NCBI GenBank assembly: GCA_012295275.1
Contig: CM022675.1
Coordinates: forward strand, 5,755,589 to 5,819,588
From: Chrysomallon squamiferum
Lineage: Eukaryota; Mollusca; Gastropoda; Neomphalida; Peltospiridae
Reading direction: 5' to 3'
DNA length: 64,000 nucleotides
Each line of letters starts with the position of its first letter. Position 1 is the first letter of the stretch. The notes below the pieces were generated by a model, which was not told where the DNA came from, made no database searches, and worked only from the letters and a program-made list of their open reading frames with translations. This document shows positions 24,501-39,697 of this stretch, in pieces. The position numbers were made by a program, and so were the translations under genes.

Positions 24501-25465
24501 TGTCACTGATATGAATAATGAATAAATTCTAAAAACAAATAAGAGATTATGTAGTTTTCACTAATTATATTTTGTGTATAATTAGTATAGATAGAAGGTG
24601 TGCTAATGTCTTTATATATAAATAATATATTAGTTTAAAAACAATTAGAATATATTGTACATTTTAATAGTTATCAAATATTTTATCTGGTTATTCAACC
24701 ATTACTGTAAATATCTCTGTTCTGAAACATAACTGTTTACAATACATTAAAATTCATCATTTAAAAAGGTGAGAGTGTATTAAAAAAAAGAAGAAAAAAT
24801 ATGAAGATATTTAAAACTGTTTATACATTCTAATGATAAATAATAAGAAGATTCAGAAAGATGATCGATTTTTCTTGAGTCTGATCATTTGGAACCTCTG
24901 TTAGAACAGACAAAATTAGGACCGGACAATCTAAAATTAATTTTTAATTAATACTCTGTCTATACTGACCTATACTAACAAACACTGTGCTAAATATAGT
25001 TCATTGAATGTTTTTATTTACACATTTGAAAAACTTTTATAATTTTGTTTTCTTTCACATCTTTTACAGAGTTGTTGTTATCAAAACGGCAGGTTTGTTT
25101 CAAGCGGTCTACAGGCTGGATACGCTTATCGCTATCACCAGTGGTTCAGCTGGATTGGTCACATCATGTCTGATTATTTGGGTTATTATTACTGTTGTGT
25201 CAATTCCAATCTCTGTGACATGTTTTTCAGTCTACGACCAACTGGAAGTTGTTCATCTACAGCCGTCTTCCTACAAGGTTTGTCTTTTAAATACCAGTGC
25301 ATTTTCAGTTCGTTTGAAAAGCTACAATGTAAAGAACATTTGTAATTTTGTTTTACTTACACAGTGTGTAGAAATTTCAGTCCATTTAACAGTTACATTT
25401 TTATAATGATAAGGAACGTTGATAAATTTGTTTTAATTACTCATTATGTAAAAATGTATTTATTT

Positions 25466-25496
<31 letters not shown>

Positions 25497-26259
25497 TTTT
25501 CATTATTTTCTGTACAGGAGGAGGTTTCGGAGATCCTCACATAACTACACTTGATGGAAGAACTTTCATTTTCAACGGCCATGGAGAATATACCTTGATT
25601 TCCATAGCAGACGGCAACATGACCCTTGACGTTCAGGCAAGGACAGGCCGGGCTGAAACAGCCAATGGTACAATGACACAGGCCACCATTTTCACTGCTT
25701 TTGCTGCCAAGGAGAAGAGCAAGTCAAAGTTCCAAGTCGAGCTCTCGCCAGACAAGACAAGTAAGATGATATTTTCTAGAACATCCGTTAACATTTCAGA
25801 TTCCATTGAGTGGAGTCGAACCCAGACTCTCATAGTGAGTACTGTAGTCTAACAACTGAGCTAATATGGAAAAATACCAATAATTGTAAAAAGAAGTATA
25901 CCTAATATTCTTAAAACTGCTGAATTATCAAATGCTTATAAAGTATACTATATACTTGTATACTGAACATATTGTTGTATGTAAAAGGAAGTGTTCTTTA
26001 TAATAAATGTCTACTAAATATAACTAGTATTGTGTTTTACAGATATATTTATTATTTATATTAAATAATAATTGTATTAATATACAATACTTTCTTTTAT
26101 ATAAGGATATATTTTTCATGTTAATTATTAGTAGTAGTATTTATTACATATCTTGTAAAATGTGTATTGTTGTTTTTAATATTAATATTCAATAATGCAG
26201 TTTTCTACAATAACTGCATATTATGTTTAATAATATATAATAATATTTTATTTTACATT

Positions 26260-26304
<45 letters not shown>

Positions 26305-26721
26305 TTGTGTTGTGTGTACATATGAAATAATATTAATATATTACAGAAATGTTCATATACGGAAATGACGATGATGGTTCTATGAAAGACTACACCAAGC
26401 TGTTTGAGGACAATGATCCCATGGATGAGAATTCATTTATCACTGACCCAAAACTTTCTACCCTGACAATAACAAAAAGTCCTCAAGGCGATCTTATTGT
26501 AGCCTTCCCATCAGGTGATGTTTATAAACAAATATTTTTTATTTAAAAAATAAAATTAAAACATAATAAATAAATATATATATGTATACATATAGATGGA
26601 GAAAGAAATATATATATAATAAAATAAATAAATACTACTACTACTACTAAGTAACCACCATAATAATTATTATTATTACTACTACTACTAATATTATAAT
26701 AATAATAATATTAGTAGTAGT

Positions 26722-26754
<33 letters not shown>

Positions 26755-29700
26755 TAAAAAACAGTGACAGATTCATTATAAAAAAAAAAAAAAAAAAAAA
26801 AAAGAAAAGAAACCAGTAAGAATAGCTATAATCACTTCAAAATAAACATGATTAATGCTGGTATTCATGTGTGTGTCCATGTATGCGTCTATGTGTGCAT
26901 AACATTCACTAGAAAAGAACATAGATACTTGTATACATATATGCATACAAACATGCATGAAAGATAGACAAGAGAGGGATATACAGGCAGAGAGAAACAA
27001 ACTTAAGACGTACAATTTCATTCTTGATTCTCTTTCAGGTGATATATTTTGTAAAAAATAACATAAAATAAAATAAAGTAGTTTTATCTATTATCCTTTT
27101 GCAGGCAACTCGTTTACTGTTACAAAGGGTGCAAAACTACTAACTATAGATGTTTCTATAAGCACGAAATATAAGAAAAAAACAAAAGGCTTGCTTGGAA
27201 ACTTTGATGGGGATAAGGAAAATGATTTTGTCTTCCCAAATGGAACTATACTACCCAGTAATTCAACTGAAGAGCAAATTTTTCATTATGGACAAACATG
27301 TAGGTAGATTTTCTTGATGCAATTTCAGAAGATTATTATAGATGTTCTAAAATACACTGATTTTGTATAAACCTTTCTTTCTCTTTTCTTTTCTTTTAAT
27401 CCTTTTTTTTTTCTTTTTTTTATCTTTTTTATCATTATTTTTATCTGTATGTACCTTTAGTTGTTTGGTTGTTTGTTTACTAATTTACTTGCTTCTTTTA
27501 TTTTATTTCTTTATTATTTGTCTTTCTTTGTTTACTGTTTTTTATTTATTTTTTATTTACTTATTAATTAATGAATGGATTAAAGAATTAAGTTAACAAT
27601 TAGTTTCAATTAATCATCTGAGAACCACTGAGTTGGTGTAACATATTTTGTATAATAAAAGTAGTTACATAAAACAACATAATTTTAACAAATTAATGAC
27701 TGATACCCTACTATAGGTATTATTATAGGTATACTTATTTATCATAATAATACAATTTACTGTAGAGTCATATTATTATTATTAGTAGTAGCAAATTATT
27801 ATTGTATTAGGAGTAGTAAATATAGCCTTATATTCGATTACCTAAAACAAAAAAATAATAATAATAAAATAAAATAAGAAAGAGAAAAAATCTTTGAGCC
27901 AGGATGGGTTTACACCAAGGTTGTCTACATTGTATCTAAGAAGGTCTAATTATAGAGTGAGCAGCATCTGTGATGTTTTATGTCACATGCATGATGTTTT
28001 ACATCATAGCTGTGATGTATAATGCCAGAGCTTTGTTTTCAGACTCAACAAAGAAGGAATTTCACAATATCGGAATAAGAGTGCTGTGTTGGGTCTCTGT
28101 TAGCATCTGTAAACAGTCCATTATTTTTTTTTTTTTTTTTTTTAATTTTTAAAACGTAACAATTTTTTTTTTTTTTAAATGTTTACTTTACTTTACTTTA
28201 CTTTACTTTATTTATTTATTAAATGATAAACAACTGTTAATTTCAACAAATACATAAATTTATTTTTTTATTTTTCGTGACAGGGATGATCACAGCAAAC
28301 CAATCAATACTTCGATACGGACTGAGAGAGAGCGCTGACGATTACAACTTCCACAACTTCACACCAATGTTTCTGGATCAGGTAGAACAGTCTCGGAGAG
28401 AAGAAGCAAACAAAGTCTGTGGAGGAGAAGAAAATATAGCCTGCGTATTTGACTACCTGGCAACCGGAAGTTCAGAGGTCGCTAATGCAACAAAGCAAAA
28501 GAAAACAGCGTCTGACGAGAGTCAAGCTGAACTAGGTAATAATTTCACTCTATTGAGTTACCCATTCCTAGAAATAGTAACTTTTCTATTTGCTCTTTAC
28601 TTTTTTTAGAATACTACTAATTTTATAATTTTTAACTAAGTATTGCTTCTACTAGTTATTTGCTAATAATAAATAAAAAATTACATATATATATATATAT
28701 ATTTTTATTATTTTTTTTTTTTTTAAAAAAAACAAGAATTATTAAAATAAAACAAAACATACTTAAATCACCTTAAATTTATTTATTTATTTATTTATTT
28801 ATTATTATTATTTTTATTTTTTATATTTTCAGCTAATTCCATTCCAGTCATTGCTGAAAATAACACAAAAGTTATAGATCTTGTTACAACAAATGTAACC
28901 TCTTTCCGAGTGTTTGCTTTTGATGGAGACAACGATCGACTCACATATGAGTTCATTGGTACAACACCTAACTCCACGACGTTAAACTTACATAACGAGA
29001 CTGGAGAGGTTTCAGTCAAATCAAACAGTTTAGAACCCATGAGTCTGAGGTAGTTAAATTTTATTTATAACTGTTATTTTTACATCTATTTTTACTTAAT
29101 GCATTTATTTTTGTCAAGAAGCAGAGCAGTATTCAGAAAATGTTTAGGGATTTGGACTTGGGCTTGTTTAAAACAGTGTTATAATTAATAACAGTTTTAC
29201 ATTCGTATCTGACGTCACAATATTATAATTAATAAGATATATATTTCTATCTGACAATACAATCCTACAGTTAATAAGACTTATATTGATACCTGACATT
29301 CCAGTGCTATAATTAATATGATTTATATTGATGTCTAACATGAAGATATTACAATATTATAATTAATAAGATATATATTTCCTGACAATACAAGCCTACA
29401 GTTAATAAGATTTATGTTGATTTCCTGCTTTACAATGTTATAAATAAGAAGATATATATTTACATCTGACATTACAATGTTGTAATTAATAACAGTTTTA
29501 TATTGATATCTGACATTACAATGTTATATTTAATAACAGTTTTATATTGGTATCTGACATTACAATGTTATAATTATATCTGACATTACAATATAATGAT
29601 TATAACAGTTTTAAATTGATATCTGACATTACAATGTTTTAATTAATAACAGTTTTATATTGGTATCTAACATTACAATGTAGTAATTGTAATAATTGGT

Positions 29701-30371
29701 ATCTAGTATTACAATATAATAATTACAACAGTTTTAAATTGATATCTGACATTACAATGTAGTAATTATAATGGTTTTATTTTTATATCTGACAGTACCA
29801 GATAGAAATTGTAGTAATTGGTATCTGACATTATGATGTAGTAATTATAATACTATTACCCATATGAATGCTCTCCCCATAAGGTTATTCATGCAGCTCT
29901 GATTGATTTTTTACTGTTTATATTCATGCTGTTTGTGGGAAAATGAGATTTAAATATTTCATGCTACTCTCTGGAAAACAGAATTTCACTCATTGATAGC
30001 ATTGTGTTTCATCTTTGATTATCTTTTTTGCCTGTTAATCATCTCTGAGATATTCTTTTTCTTAGTTTAAAAATGTGTCGAGTACTTCAGTAATTTGTGG
30101 GTTTTTTCTTTTTGTGAGACAATACAGATGTCTCTATGATCTTTTCCTCTGAACAGATGGAAACAGAAAAAGATTACATAATAATTACGTGACAGGGTTA
30201 TCCAATAGCTGAGGTATACATTTTGACATAAAGAAGTTATATTTGCCATTGTGTCTTGTGATACCAGAACTTGAAAGAAACAGTGACTGGTTTGTCTCTC
30301 TGAAATTAGTTGTATACTGTGCTTAATTGCAACACAGAAAATAAACATCTTTGGCATGTTTTCTTCTTCTT

Positions 30372-30402
<31 letters not shown>

Positions 30403-30405
30403 TTC

Positions 30406-30483
<78 letters not shown>

Positions 30484-33404
30484 CATCATTATTACTATCT
30501 CAATTTGTTATATTCATTTTCCATTTTATATTTTACTAATATAAGTATTTTAGAAATGATCTGCATATGATCCATTTCTTGTTTGATGGAAAGTAATTTT
30601 TTTTTTTTTTTTTTTTTTTTTTGTTGTGAAGGATTCTAAAGGAGCATATTCCGCAGTCTACCAGGTGGTAACTCGTATTTGTGATGGTTGCAATGGTCAT
30701 GGAAAATGTGTTTTTAACGAAACACGTACAACTGAAGATAAAACGGACTATAACGATGCTTTCCAAGTAGTGTCGTGTGAATGTTTCACAGGCTGGACAG
30801 GTTGGTGAAATGATTAAGTGAGGAGTTAAGATATTTTAACAGAAGGATATTTTGTCCTACGTCTTTTATAGTTTAGACAAGAGCTCTACTCGCATTATCA
30901 GTTTAATTAAAGTTGTTGTCTTCTTACAGAAACCCTTTAATTAATATCTTCTTTATAATGTGTGATTCGGTAACCAAAACTGAGTGATGTAATACACAGA
31001 GTATGATGATAGTTTTCTGTATACAGTGAAAAATAGCCGTGTCTTAAAATCAATCTGTGGCAGTATGAATAAATGGTGTAATGAAATTGTTCCTACTTCC
31101 AAGTTACCATATTACTATTTTCAGCATCTTAACATTCTACATAACAAAATGTGACACATGCCGCATTTTTGCCACCTCATAACAGAAGTCCTTACATCAC
31201 TGCAAATATATCTATTGAGTAGACACAACTATAATATGTTTTCTTTAGTTTTTTGCACTTCATTATTAACATTGGATGGATAGAACAAGAACAATTAAAA
31301 ATTAACTTGTAAGCAAGCAAAATATATTTAGATTATTTGTTAATATCATTAGAGGTATTCTTCACTTGACATTTAATTTGACCATTGACAGATATTTCTT
31401 TACATCTGGACCTCATTTATGGTTATTGTTCTATAGATTATAATGTTTGTAATTACAAATAAAACTAGTACTTTCAGGAAACAACAGTTCAGCAGATTAT
31501 AATATTTATGATTACAAATAAGACTTGTATTTGCAGGAGACATCTGTTCTGTAGATTATATTGTTTGTAATTACAAGAAAACTTGTATTTGCAATAGACA
31601 ACAGTTCTTTAGATTACAATGTTTGTAATTACAAGTAAAACTTGTATTTGCATGAGACAACTGTTCTGTAGATTACAGTGTTTGTAATTACAAGTAAAAC
31701 TTGTATTTGCAGGAGACAACTGTTCTGTAGATTACAATGTTTGTAATTACAAGTAAAACTTGTATTTTCAGGAGACATGTATTCTGTAGATTACAAGTAA
31801 AACTTGTATTTGCAGGAGACAACTGTTCTGTAGATTACAATGTTTGTAATTACAAGTAAAACTTGTATTTTCAGGAGACAACTGTTCTGTAGATTACAAT
31901 GTTTGTAATTACAAGTAAAACTTGTATTTGCAGGAGACAGCTGATCTGTAGATTACAATGTTTGTAATTACAAGTAAAACTTGTATTTTCAGGAGACAGC
32001 TGATCTGTAGATTACAATGTTTGTAATTACAAGTAAAACTTGTATTTGCAGGAGACAGTTGTTCTGTAGATTACAATGTTTGTGATTACAAGTAAAACTT
32101 GTATTTGCAGGAGACAGTTGTTCTGTAGATTACAATGTTTGTGATTACAAGCAAAACTTGTATTTGCAGGAGACAGTTGTTCTGTAGATTACAATGTTTG
32201 TGATTACAAGTAAAACTTGTATTTGCAGGAGACAGTTGTTCTGTAGATTACAATGTTTGTGATTACAAGTAAAACTTGTATTTGCAGGAGACAACTGATC
32301 TGTAGATTACAACATTTGTGATTACAAGTAAAACTTGTATTTGCAGGAGACAGGTGTTCTGTAGATTACAAGATTTGTAATTACAAGTAAAACTTGTATT
32401 TTCAGGAGACAACTGTTCTGTAGATTACAGTGTTTGTAATTACAAGTAAAACTTGTATTTTCAGGAGACAACTGTTCTGTAGATTACAGTGTTTGTAATT
32501 ACAAGTAAAACTTGTATTTTCAGGAGACAATTGTTCTGAAGATTACAATGCATGTGAAGAGAAACCGTGTATTACTGGACAGAACTGTACAGACCTTACA
32601 CCAGAAGAGGAAGATAGACTGAACAGAGGATACAACTGTTCTCAGTGTCCTACAGGATATGAAGAAAGGAATGGAAAATGTTCAGGTATCTAGTCTACAT
32701 AAATATTTAATTATGTAAAAGTTAGATAGAAGAATGGAAAATGTTCAGGTATCAGGCAACATAAATGTTTATTTATTATAGCATCATATATCAGTATAAA
32801 ACTGTTATTAATTACAGCATGCTTATCTCAGATATTTAAGAAAAATCAGTTATTAATTATAAATCTGTTATGACAGACATTGTTATATCTGTATTATTAA
32901 TTATAACACTGTTATGACAGATATTGATGAATGTTATGGAACAAGTAGATGTGATCAGATCTGTGAGAATTCTGCTGGAAGTTATTCATGTTCATGTCGT
33001 TCTGGATACAGGAAAGTTGGAGACAAATGTGACGGTAACATTCAGAAATTTATAATAGATTTTTGCTGTTATGAATTAGTTCTAGTTCTGATTTTTTGAC
33101 TGATTTGCCACCATAACAAAAACAAAAAACAATAGAGAAATATCATCGGCCTATCATATAAACACAGACAATAAAAAAGACAAAAAAAGAATAAAATAAA
33201 ATAAAATAAAATAAAATAAAATAAATACTGTCTGACCATGAGTGTATGCATGCATGTGTGTGTGTGTGTATATGCACATAAATACATATTCATGTGTGTC
33301 TTTGTGTACATATTTATATACCCATCCATATACATATGCACTTGGATTCATAGCATAGTTTTGGATAGAGATGTATATTTAGATAAATACATACATACAT
33401 GTGA

Positions 33405-33450
<46 letters not shown>

Positions 33451-34557
33451 TATTTTTTTTTTTTTTTTTTTATTTATTTACTTATTTATTTATTGACTGA
33501 TTGATTGATTGATTGATTGATTTCATATTTCAGATATTGATGAGTGTGAGAGAGGTACACATGAGTGTGAACAGAAGTGTACTAACACAGATGGTTCCTA
33601 CAACTGTTCGTGTAGTTATGGCACTAGTTTAAATATAGATGGAAAAACGTGCAGCAAAAGTAAGTTAAGATAAATCATATAGAAACAGCACAAGAAAATA
33701 GTTTGAGAAAACAAATCTGTAGAGATACACATATTTAAACACCACTAGCAAAAATATGTTTTATTTGTTTAACTTTTTAAATACACATAACAAATACTGA
33801 TTTAAAAATAAATAAATAAATATAAAAATAAAAATAAAATAACATAAAATAAAATAAATAACAATTCAATATTAAAGTCCATGTGTTATTATCTCTGAAA
33901 AATATCTCTGTTGGTCAAGATTTTGACTTTTCGTTTATCAGCAGTGACCAGTTTAGTGGTCAGAGGACACTGGGTTGTTACAGAATCTCTGATGTATCAC
34001 ATGAGATGTTCACTGGTCCTCTGTAATGCCTAGGTAACATTTATTTTTTCTGTGATTACATTTTTCACACTTAGAGTACAATACTAATCACAGAAGTGAA
34101 GTTAAGTTTGTTATAAACACTCACACACAAAGACTGTCAGTTCAAAAATGTGATGTTGTTAAACATTCATAGATTATTTCTTTTGTTTCTTGAATTTCAG
34201 CTACACTGGACTGCGAATCAATAACAGGAAAAAATTGCTCGCATGCATGTGACAACGAAACTAAAAGTTGTGTTTGTTCAAACGGATATCAACTACAGTC
34301 TGATGGATTTAGTTGTGCAGGTGAGTTAATTACCACTACTACTACTGCAGCTAACACTACTGTTAATACTAGTAGTTCCATTATTACTACCTATCTACTG
34401 TTAATACTAGTAGTTCCATTATTATTATTATTTGAGACTTAAATAAATATATATAAGATTATCTACTGTGTGTGTACATATATATATGAAACATTGTTTA
34501 ATTTAAAACTGACATTTTCAGATGTAAATTAATGTGAACAGAACATCTAGCTATAGG

Positions 34558-34589
<32 letters not shown>

Positions 34590-34852
34590 TAATTTAATAA
34601 GATTAACTACAGTATGTTAAGACATGTGTCTGTTGTACACATATTAGTATAAAGCATTGTTTAATTTAAAACTGATATTTTCAGACATAAATGAATGTAA
34701 ACAAAACATCTGTTCTCAGAAATGTACAGACACTGTGGGGAGTTTTACATGTTCGTGTTATGATGGATTTCAGTTGGCCAATGACAAACGTTCTTGTGAA
34801 GGTACTCTTCCAGTATTCATTTTTATTTTAGAATAGTATTTGTTGTTTTGGG

Positions 34853-34887
<35 letters not shown>

Positions 34888-35941
34888 TGTGTTTGCATCT
34901 GGTATTTGTGTAAATGACTACGTTTCTCTGCATCTTTGTGAGTAGGGAATATGTGTGCATGTATGTATTTGTCATGAAACTACACCAGTTTATACCAACA
35001 TGATTTCACAGCTTTATTTCGCACAGAGATGTGTATTTAGATAAATACATTCATATATAAGAGAGAGAGGCATGACCAAAATAAAAAATGAATGAGAAAA
35101 TAACATCCTAGCTCAGTGATTTACTAAGACAGTAGATCATTGTTTTTATGTTTGTTTTGTTGTTATTTTGTTTTTGTTGTTTTTTATCTTAACCTTTGTT
35201 TCATTTATTATTATTCAGTTTTTAATATTAATACATTTCTCTGTACAGAAAACTGTTAGAGACTGTAATTGAAAAATTAAAAATTAAAGATTAGAAACCC
35301 AAAACTAGCACTGAAAAAACTGATAAAAGTTTTCTGAATTTTAATTAATTTATATATTTCAGTTTGTCCTGAACTGACATACGGAGCTAACTGTGCTGAG
35401 AAATGTGAGTGTGGTGACACTGCCAGTCGCTGTGACAGTCGGTTTGGGTGTGTCTGTATTGAGGGGTGGAGGGGAACAAAGTGTGATCAGGATATTGACG
35501 AGTGTAAAGAAAATGAAAACATCTGTGGTGATGATAAGTTGTGTGTCAACACACTGGGATCCTACAAGTGTGTCTGTCCTACAGGATATACTAAAAATAC
35601 AACTAGCTAATAATACGTGTGTTGGTAAGTTCATTAACTGACTTAAAAGTGACTAATGCAATAATAATAATAATAATAAATATAAGAATAATAGTAATAA
35701 TAATACAGACTATTTTAATGAGTTTTTCTTCTAGAACTTACTGATAATAACAGGACTCGATGATGTTGTGCATAAATGTTTCCCATTAGTTGTCCTATAA
35801 ATGGAAGATGAGCCCTACTATTACCTTGTGATTCAAAGAAAGTAAAATTCATTTTTGTTTTTTTGAGATCATATTGAACACAAAAATTTTTAACAAGTTT
35901 TTGTTTTTGAACTGAGAAAAACTGTGTGAAAATGTAAACAG

Positions 35942-35975
<34 letters not shown>

Positions 35976-36251
35976 CTTTTTATTTTTTCTAGATATCAAT
36001 GAATGCGATACAGAGGCTAACACTTGTGTACAGATCTGTGTTAATGTGCCGGGTTCATTTTCCTGTTCATGTCGACCTGGATTCAAAGGAGACAACTGTA
36101 CAGGTAAATTTGTTATTTAAATAAAAATGTCATTACATTCTATTTCTTTCTTATTTTTAATGTTATTTTATTTTATTTTTTTAATGTTTATTTTAAATTA
36201 AATTTATTTATTTATTTATTTATTTATTTATTATCACTTTGTTTCATTCAT

Positions 36252-36287
<36 letters not shown>

Positions 36288-39200
36288 AGATGTTGATGAA
36301 TGCCAGACAGACCAGCATGGATGTCAACAACGTTGTCAAAACGTGGTAGGAAGTTACAACTGTGACTGCTTGTTTGGGTACATCCTCAATGAAGACAGGA
36401 AGACTTGTAAAAAAGGTTTTGATCTTTTTCTTTTCACTTTGTTCTTTGTTTGCTTGTTTTATTTTGTCTTGTTTTTTTTTAAATGTTTTAATAATTTGTT
36501 TTTTTTTTTTTTTTTTTTTTTAATTAATTAGTATATATTATATATATTATTTCTTATCTATCTGGAAATTTTCAACTGTGTTTTAATCTATATCTCTTTG
36601 TTTTTTCATTCGCTAATTTGTTCTTTCTCTCTCATGTTTATTTGTTTCAGTGAAGGATGTGTGCCAATATTTTGGTCATCTCAACTGCACTCAAGGATGT
36701 TCTGTGAAGGAAGAGTCAGAAGAGGCATATTGTTTCTGTGATACTGGATACAAACTAGCTGCTGATAAACAGACCTGTCTAGGTAACTCTATACTTTACT
36801 ATCAGTCATTATTTTAAAATCTTGTATTTCTGTAGAAATATGTAGTGAGTGTAAGTATATGTATCTTTATGATTCTAAATAAGTTTGTTTAAATTTTACA
36901 TCTCAGTTGTTATTTTTAAACATAATTTATTTGCACAAAAATTTATATGTTTGTTTCAGTTTTATTTTTGTTTCAGTGTTTATTTTTTAATATATTTTAC
37001 TTGTATAGAAAGAGATAAACGCTGAAAGTGTTTATCTTGTTTGAAGTTGCATTTTTCTGATTTTGTGTATATCTCTATGTTCCTTTATGAGCTTTTAAAC
37101 TGAATGTTTTTTGTTTTTTTAAATTTTGATAAGTGTGTGTAGAAGCTATTTTTAAATGTATTTTATTTTAAAGAAGCTGTTAATAAATGAGTGTATATTA
37201 ATTCACTGAAGATATTTATAAATGTGTTTCATTTTAAAAAGGATGTTGGTAATTGTATGTAGATTAAATGATACAAGATATTTCAAATGTGTTTTATTTT
37301 AAAACAGATATAGATAAGTGTGTATATTAATTCATGCAAGATATTTTAAATGTTTAATTTTAGAATAAGTGCAGATAAATGTATGACTGTGTTAGTTGAT
37401 ACAAGATATTTTTTATGTGTTTTTAGACATTGATGAGTGTAAAACAACAGAGACACAGTACAGACACAAATGTAGTCACACGTGTGTTAACAAAGATGCT
37501 GGGTACGACTGTACCTGTCCACTCGGATACAAACTGGAAAATGATCATCTCACCTGTAAACGTAAGTTAAAATATTAACATTTAACACTTAACTACACTG
37601 GTAAAGTTAAAATTAACACTTAACACAACTTTGTAACATTTAACAAACACACTTAAAGTTAAAATATTAATATTTAACACTTAACTTTGTAAAGTTAAAA
37701 TATTAACATTTAACACTTAACTACATTTGTACAATTAAAATAAAATATTAACATTTAACACTTAACTACACTTGTAAAGTTGAAATATTAACATTTAACA
37801 CTTAACTACACTTGTGAAGTTAAAATATTAACATTTAACACTTAACTACACTTGTGAAGCTAAAATATTAACAGTTAACACATGCACATTTAACAACAAA
37901 AGACACATTTGTTATTTTAGATTGTTTATTCATTTAATTATTTTGTTTTTTTTATTTATTTATTTCAGGTTGTGATTCGTCACACTGGGGGGGAAGTTGT
38001 AGCAATGTTTGTGGGTGTGGTATTGGTTCCTCGTCCTGTGACCCTCAGACTGGGTGTGTGTGTAAAGCTGGCTGGCGGGGACAGCTCTGTGATGAGGACA
38101 TTGATGAGTGCAGTGGTCAGGTGACCTGTGTTTCTAACTCAGTCTGTGTAAACACTCCAGGCTCCTACATCTGTAAATGTAGTGCTGGTTACAGGATGAA
38201 CAACAACACCAACACTTGTGAAAGTAAGTACTTTTCTCAGTCTGTCTTTATGTGTCTCTGGATGTGTGCGTCAGTTTGTGTGTGGATGTGTATGTACCTG
38301 TGTGTGAGTGTGTCTATGTATTTATGTTGTGTAGATGTATGTGTATTCATGTATGTATGTATGTTCTTTGCTTTAGTGCATTAGATTTTTGTATGAAAAA
38401 ATAATTAAGGCAAAAAGTATATATATATATAGACATATATGATTTTCTGAACATATATTGGTGGATGTATATATAAATTACTTTAGTTGTAAATATTATA
38501 TGTACAATTTATTCATAAACAGATATTGATAAATATGGTAAAAACATGAAACTGTTTACTTATATTAATATTTTTCTAAACATATTGAAAAATACAGCAA
38601 AAAGTTATAGAAACATCTACCAATATTAATTTGTAAACAGATAATGATAAATGTAGTCCAAAATTATACAAATATTAATTTATTTGTAAATATATTGATA
38701 AAGGCTTAAAAGAGAAAAAGAAATAATAACAAAAAAATATAAAAAGAAAAAACATTAAAGAAAAACATTATACAAGTGTTTTGTGAATTACTTTATTTGT
38801 AAACAGATATTGATGAGTGTAGTGAAAAACTGGACAACTGTGACCAGAAGTGTGAGGATCAACCTGGAAGTTTTCTTTGTTCTTGTTTCTCTGGGTTTGT
38901 ATGGAACACCACAGACAAAGAATGTAAAGGTAAAAATACTTAATGTTAATATAGGTAATAATAACAATATAGCAGTAATATAGCCAAAATAATAATAATA
39001 ACAACAATAATAATAATAATAATAATAATGATAATAATAATAAGTATAGTAGTGATACAGGTAATAATAACAACATACTATTAATAGTAATACATAGGCA
39101 ATACATGGCAGTAAATCAAATGTGTTTTGTTTTTCTCATCAGAGTAATATTTTCCTTATCAACACAGTACAAATAGCAGAGTAAATAACACACAATAAAA

Positions 39201-39659
39201 TTATTTACTTGAATACAAACAGTAAATATTTGTTCTACTTCACAGATGTTGATGAATGTGCAATAAAGAAAGATGGCTGCTCTCAGATCTGTACTAACAC
39301 TCCTGGTGGATATGACTGCTCCTGTAAAGAAGGATTTAGACTTGATACCACTGATAAAAAGTCATGTATATGTAAGTTTAAACATACACACACAGTTATA
39401 AAGAGTCTTTCATGCACAGATACACATACATAAAATAATAATAATAATAATAATAATATTAATATCAAAAAATGTACATGCATCCATACATACTCAGATA
39501 TATCCATTATTTTATGGAAATAAAAAAATAAAAAAATAATTATGATAATGAATAAATAAATAATAAGACAACTACAAAAAAGCAAATAAATAAATAAATA
39601 AATATAATAATCAAATAATAAAATAAAATACAAAACATAAAGAAACAAAAAAACGAAAC

Positions 39660-39697
<38 letters not shown>

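Noticed and set aside
31430-32523. Array of many real EGF exons
   Set aside because: Each unit holds only the acceptor and 14 codons before a stop, with no donor or full cysteine set.
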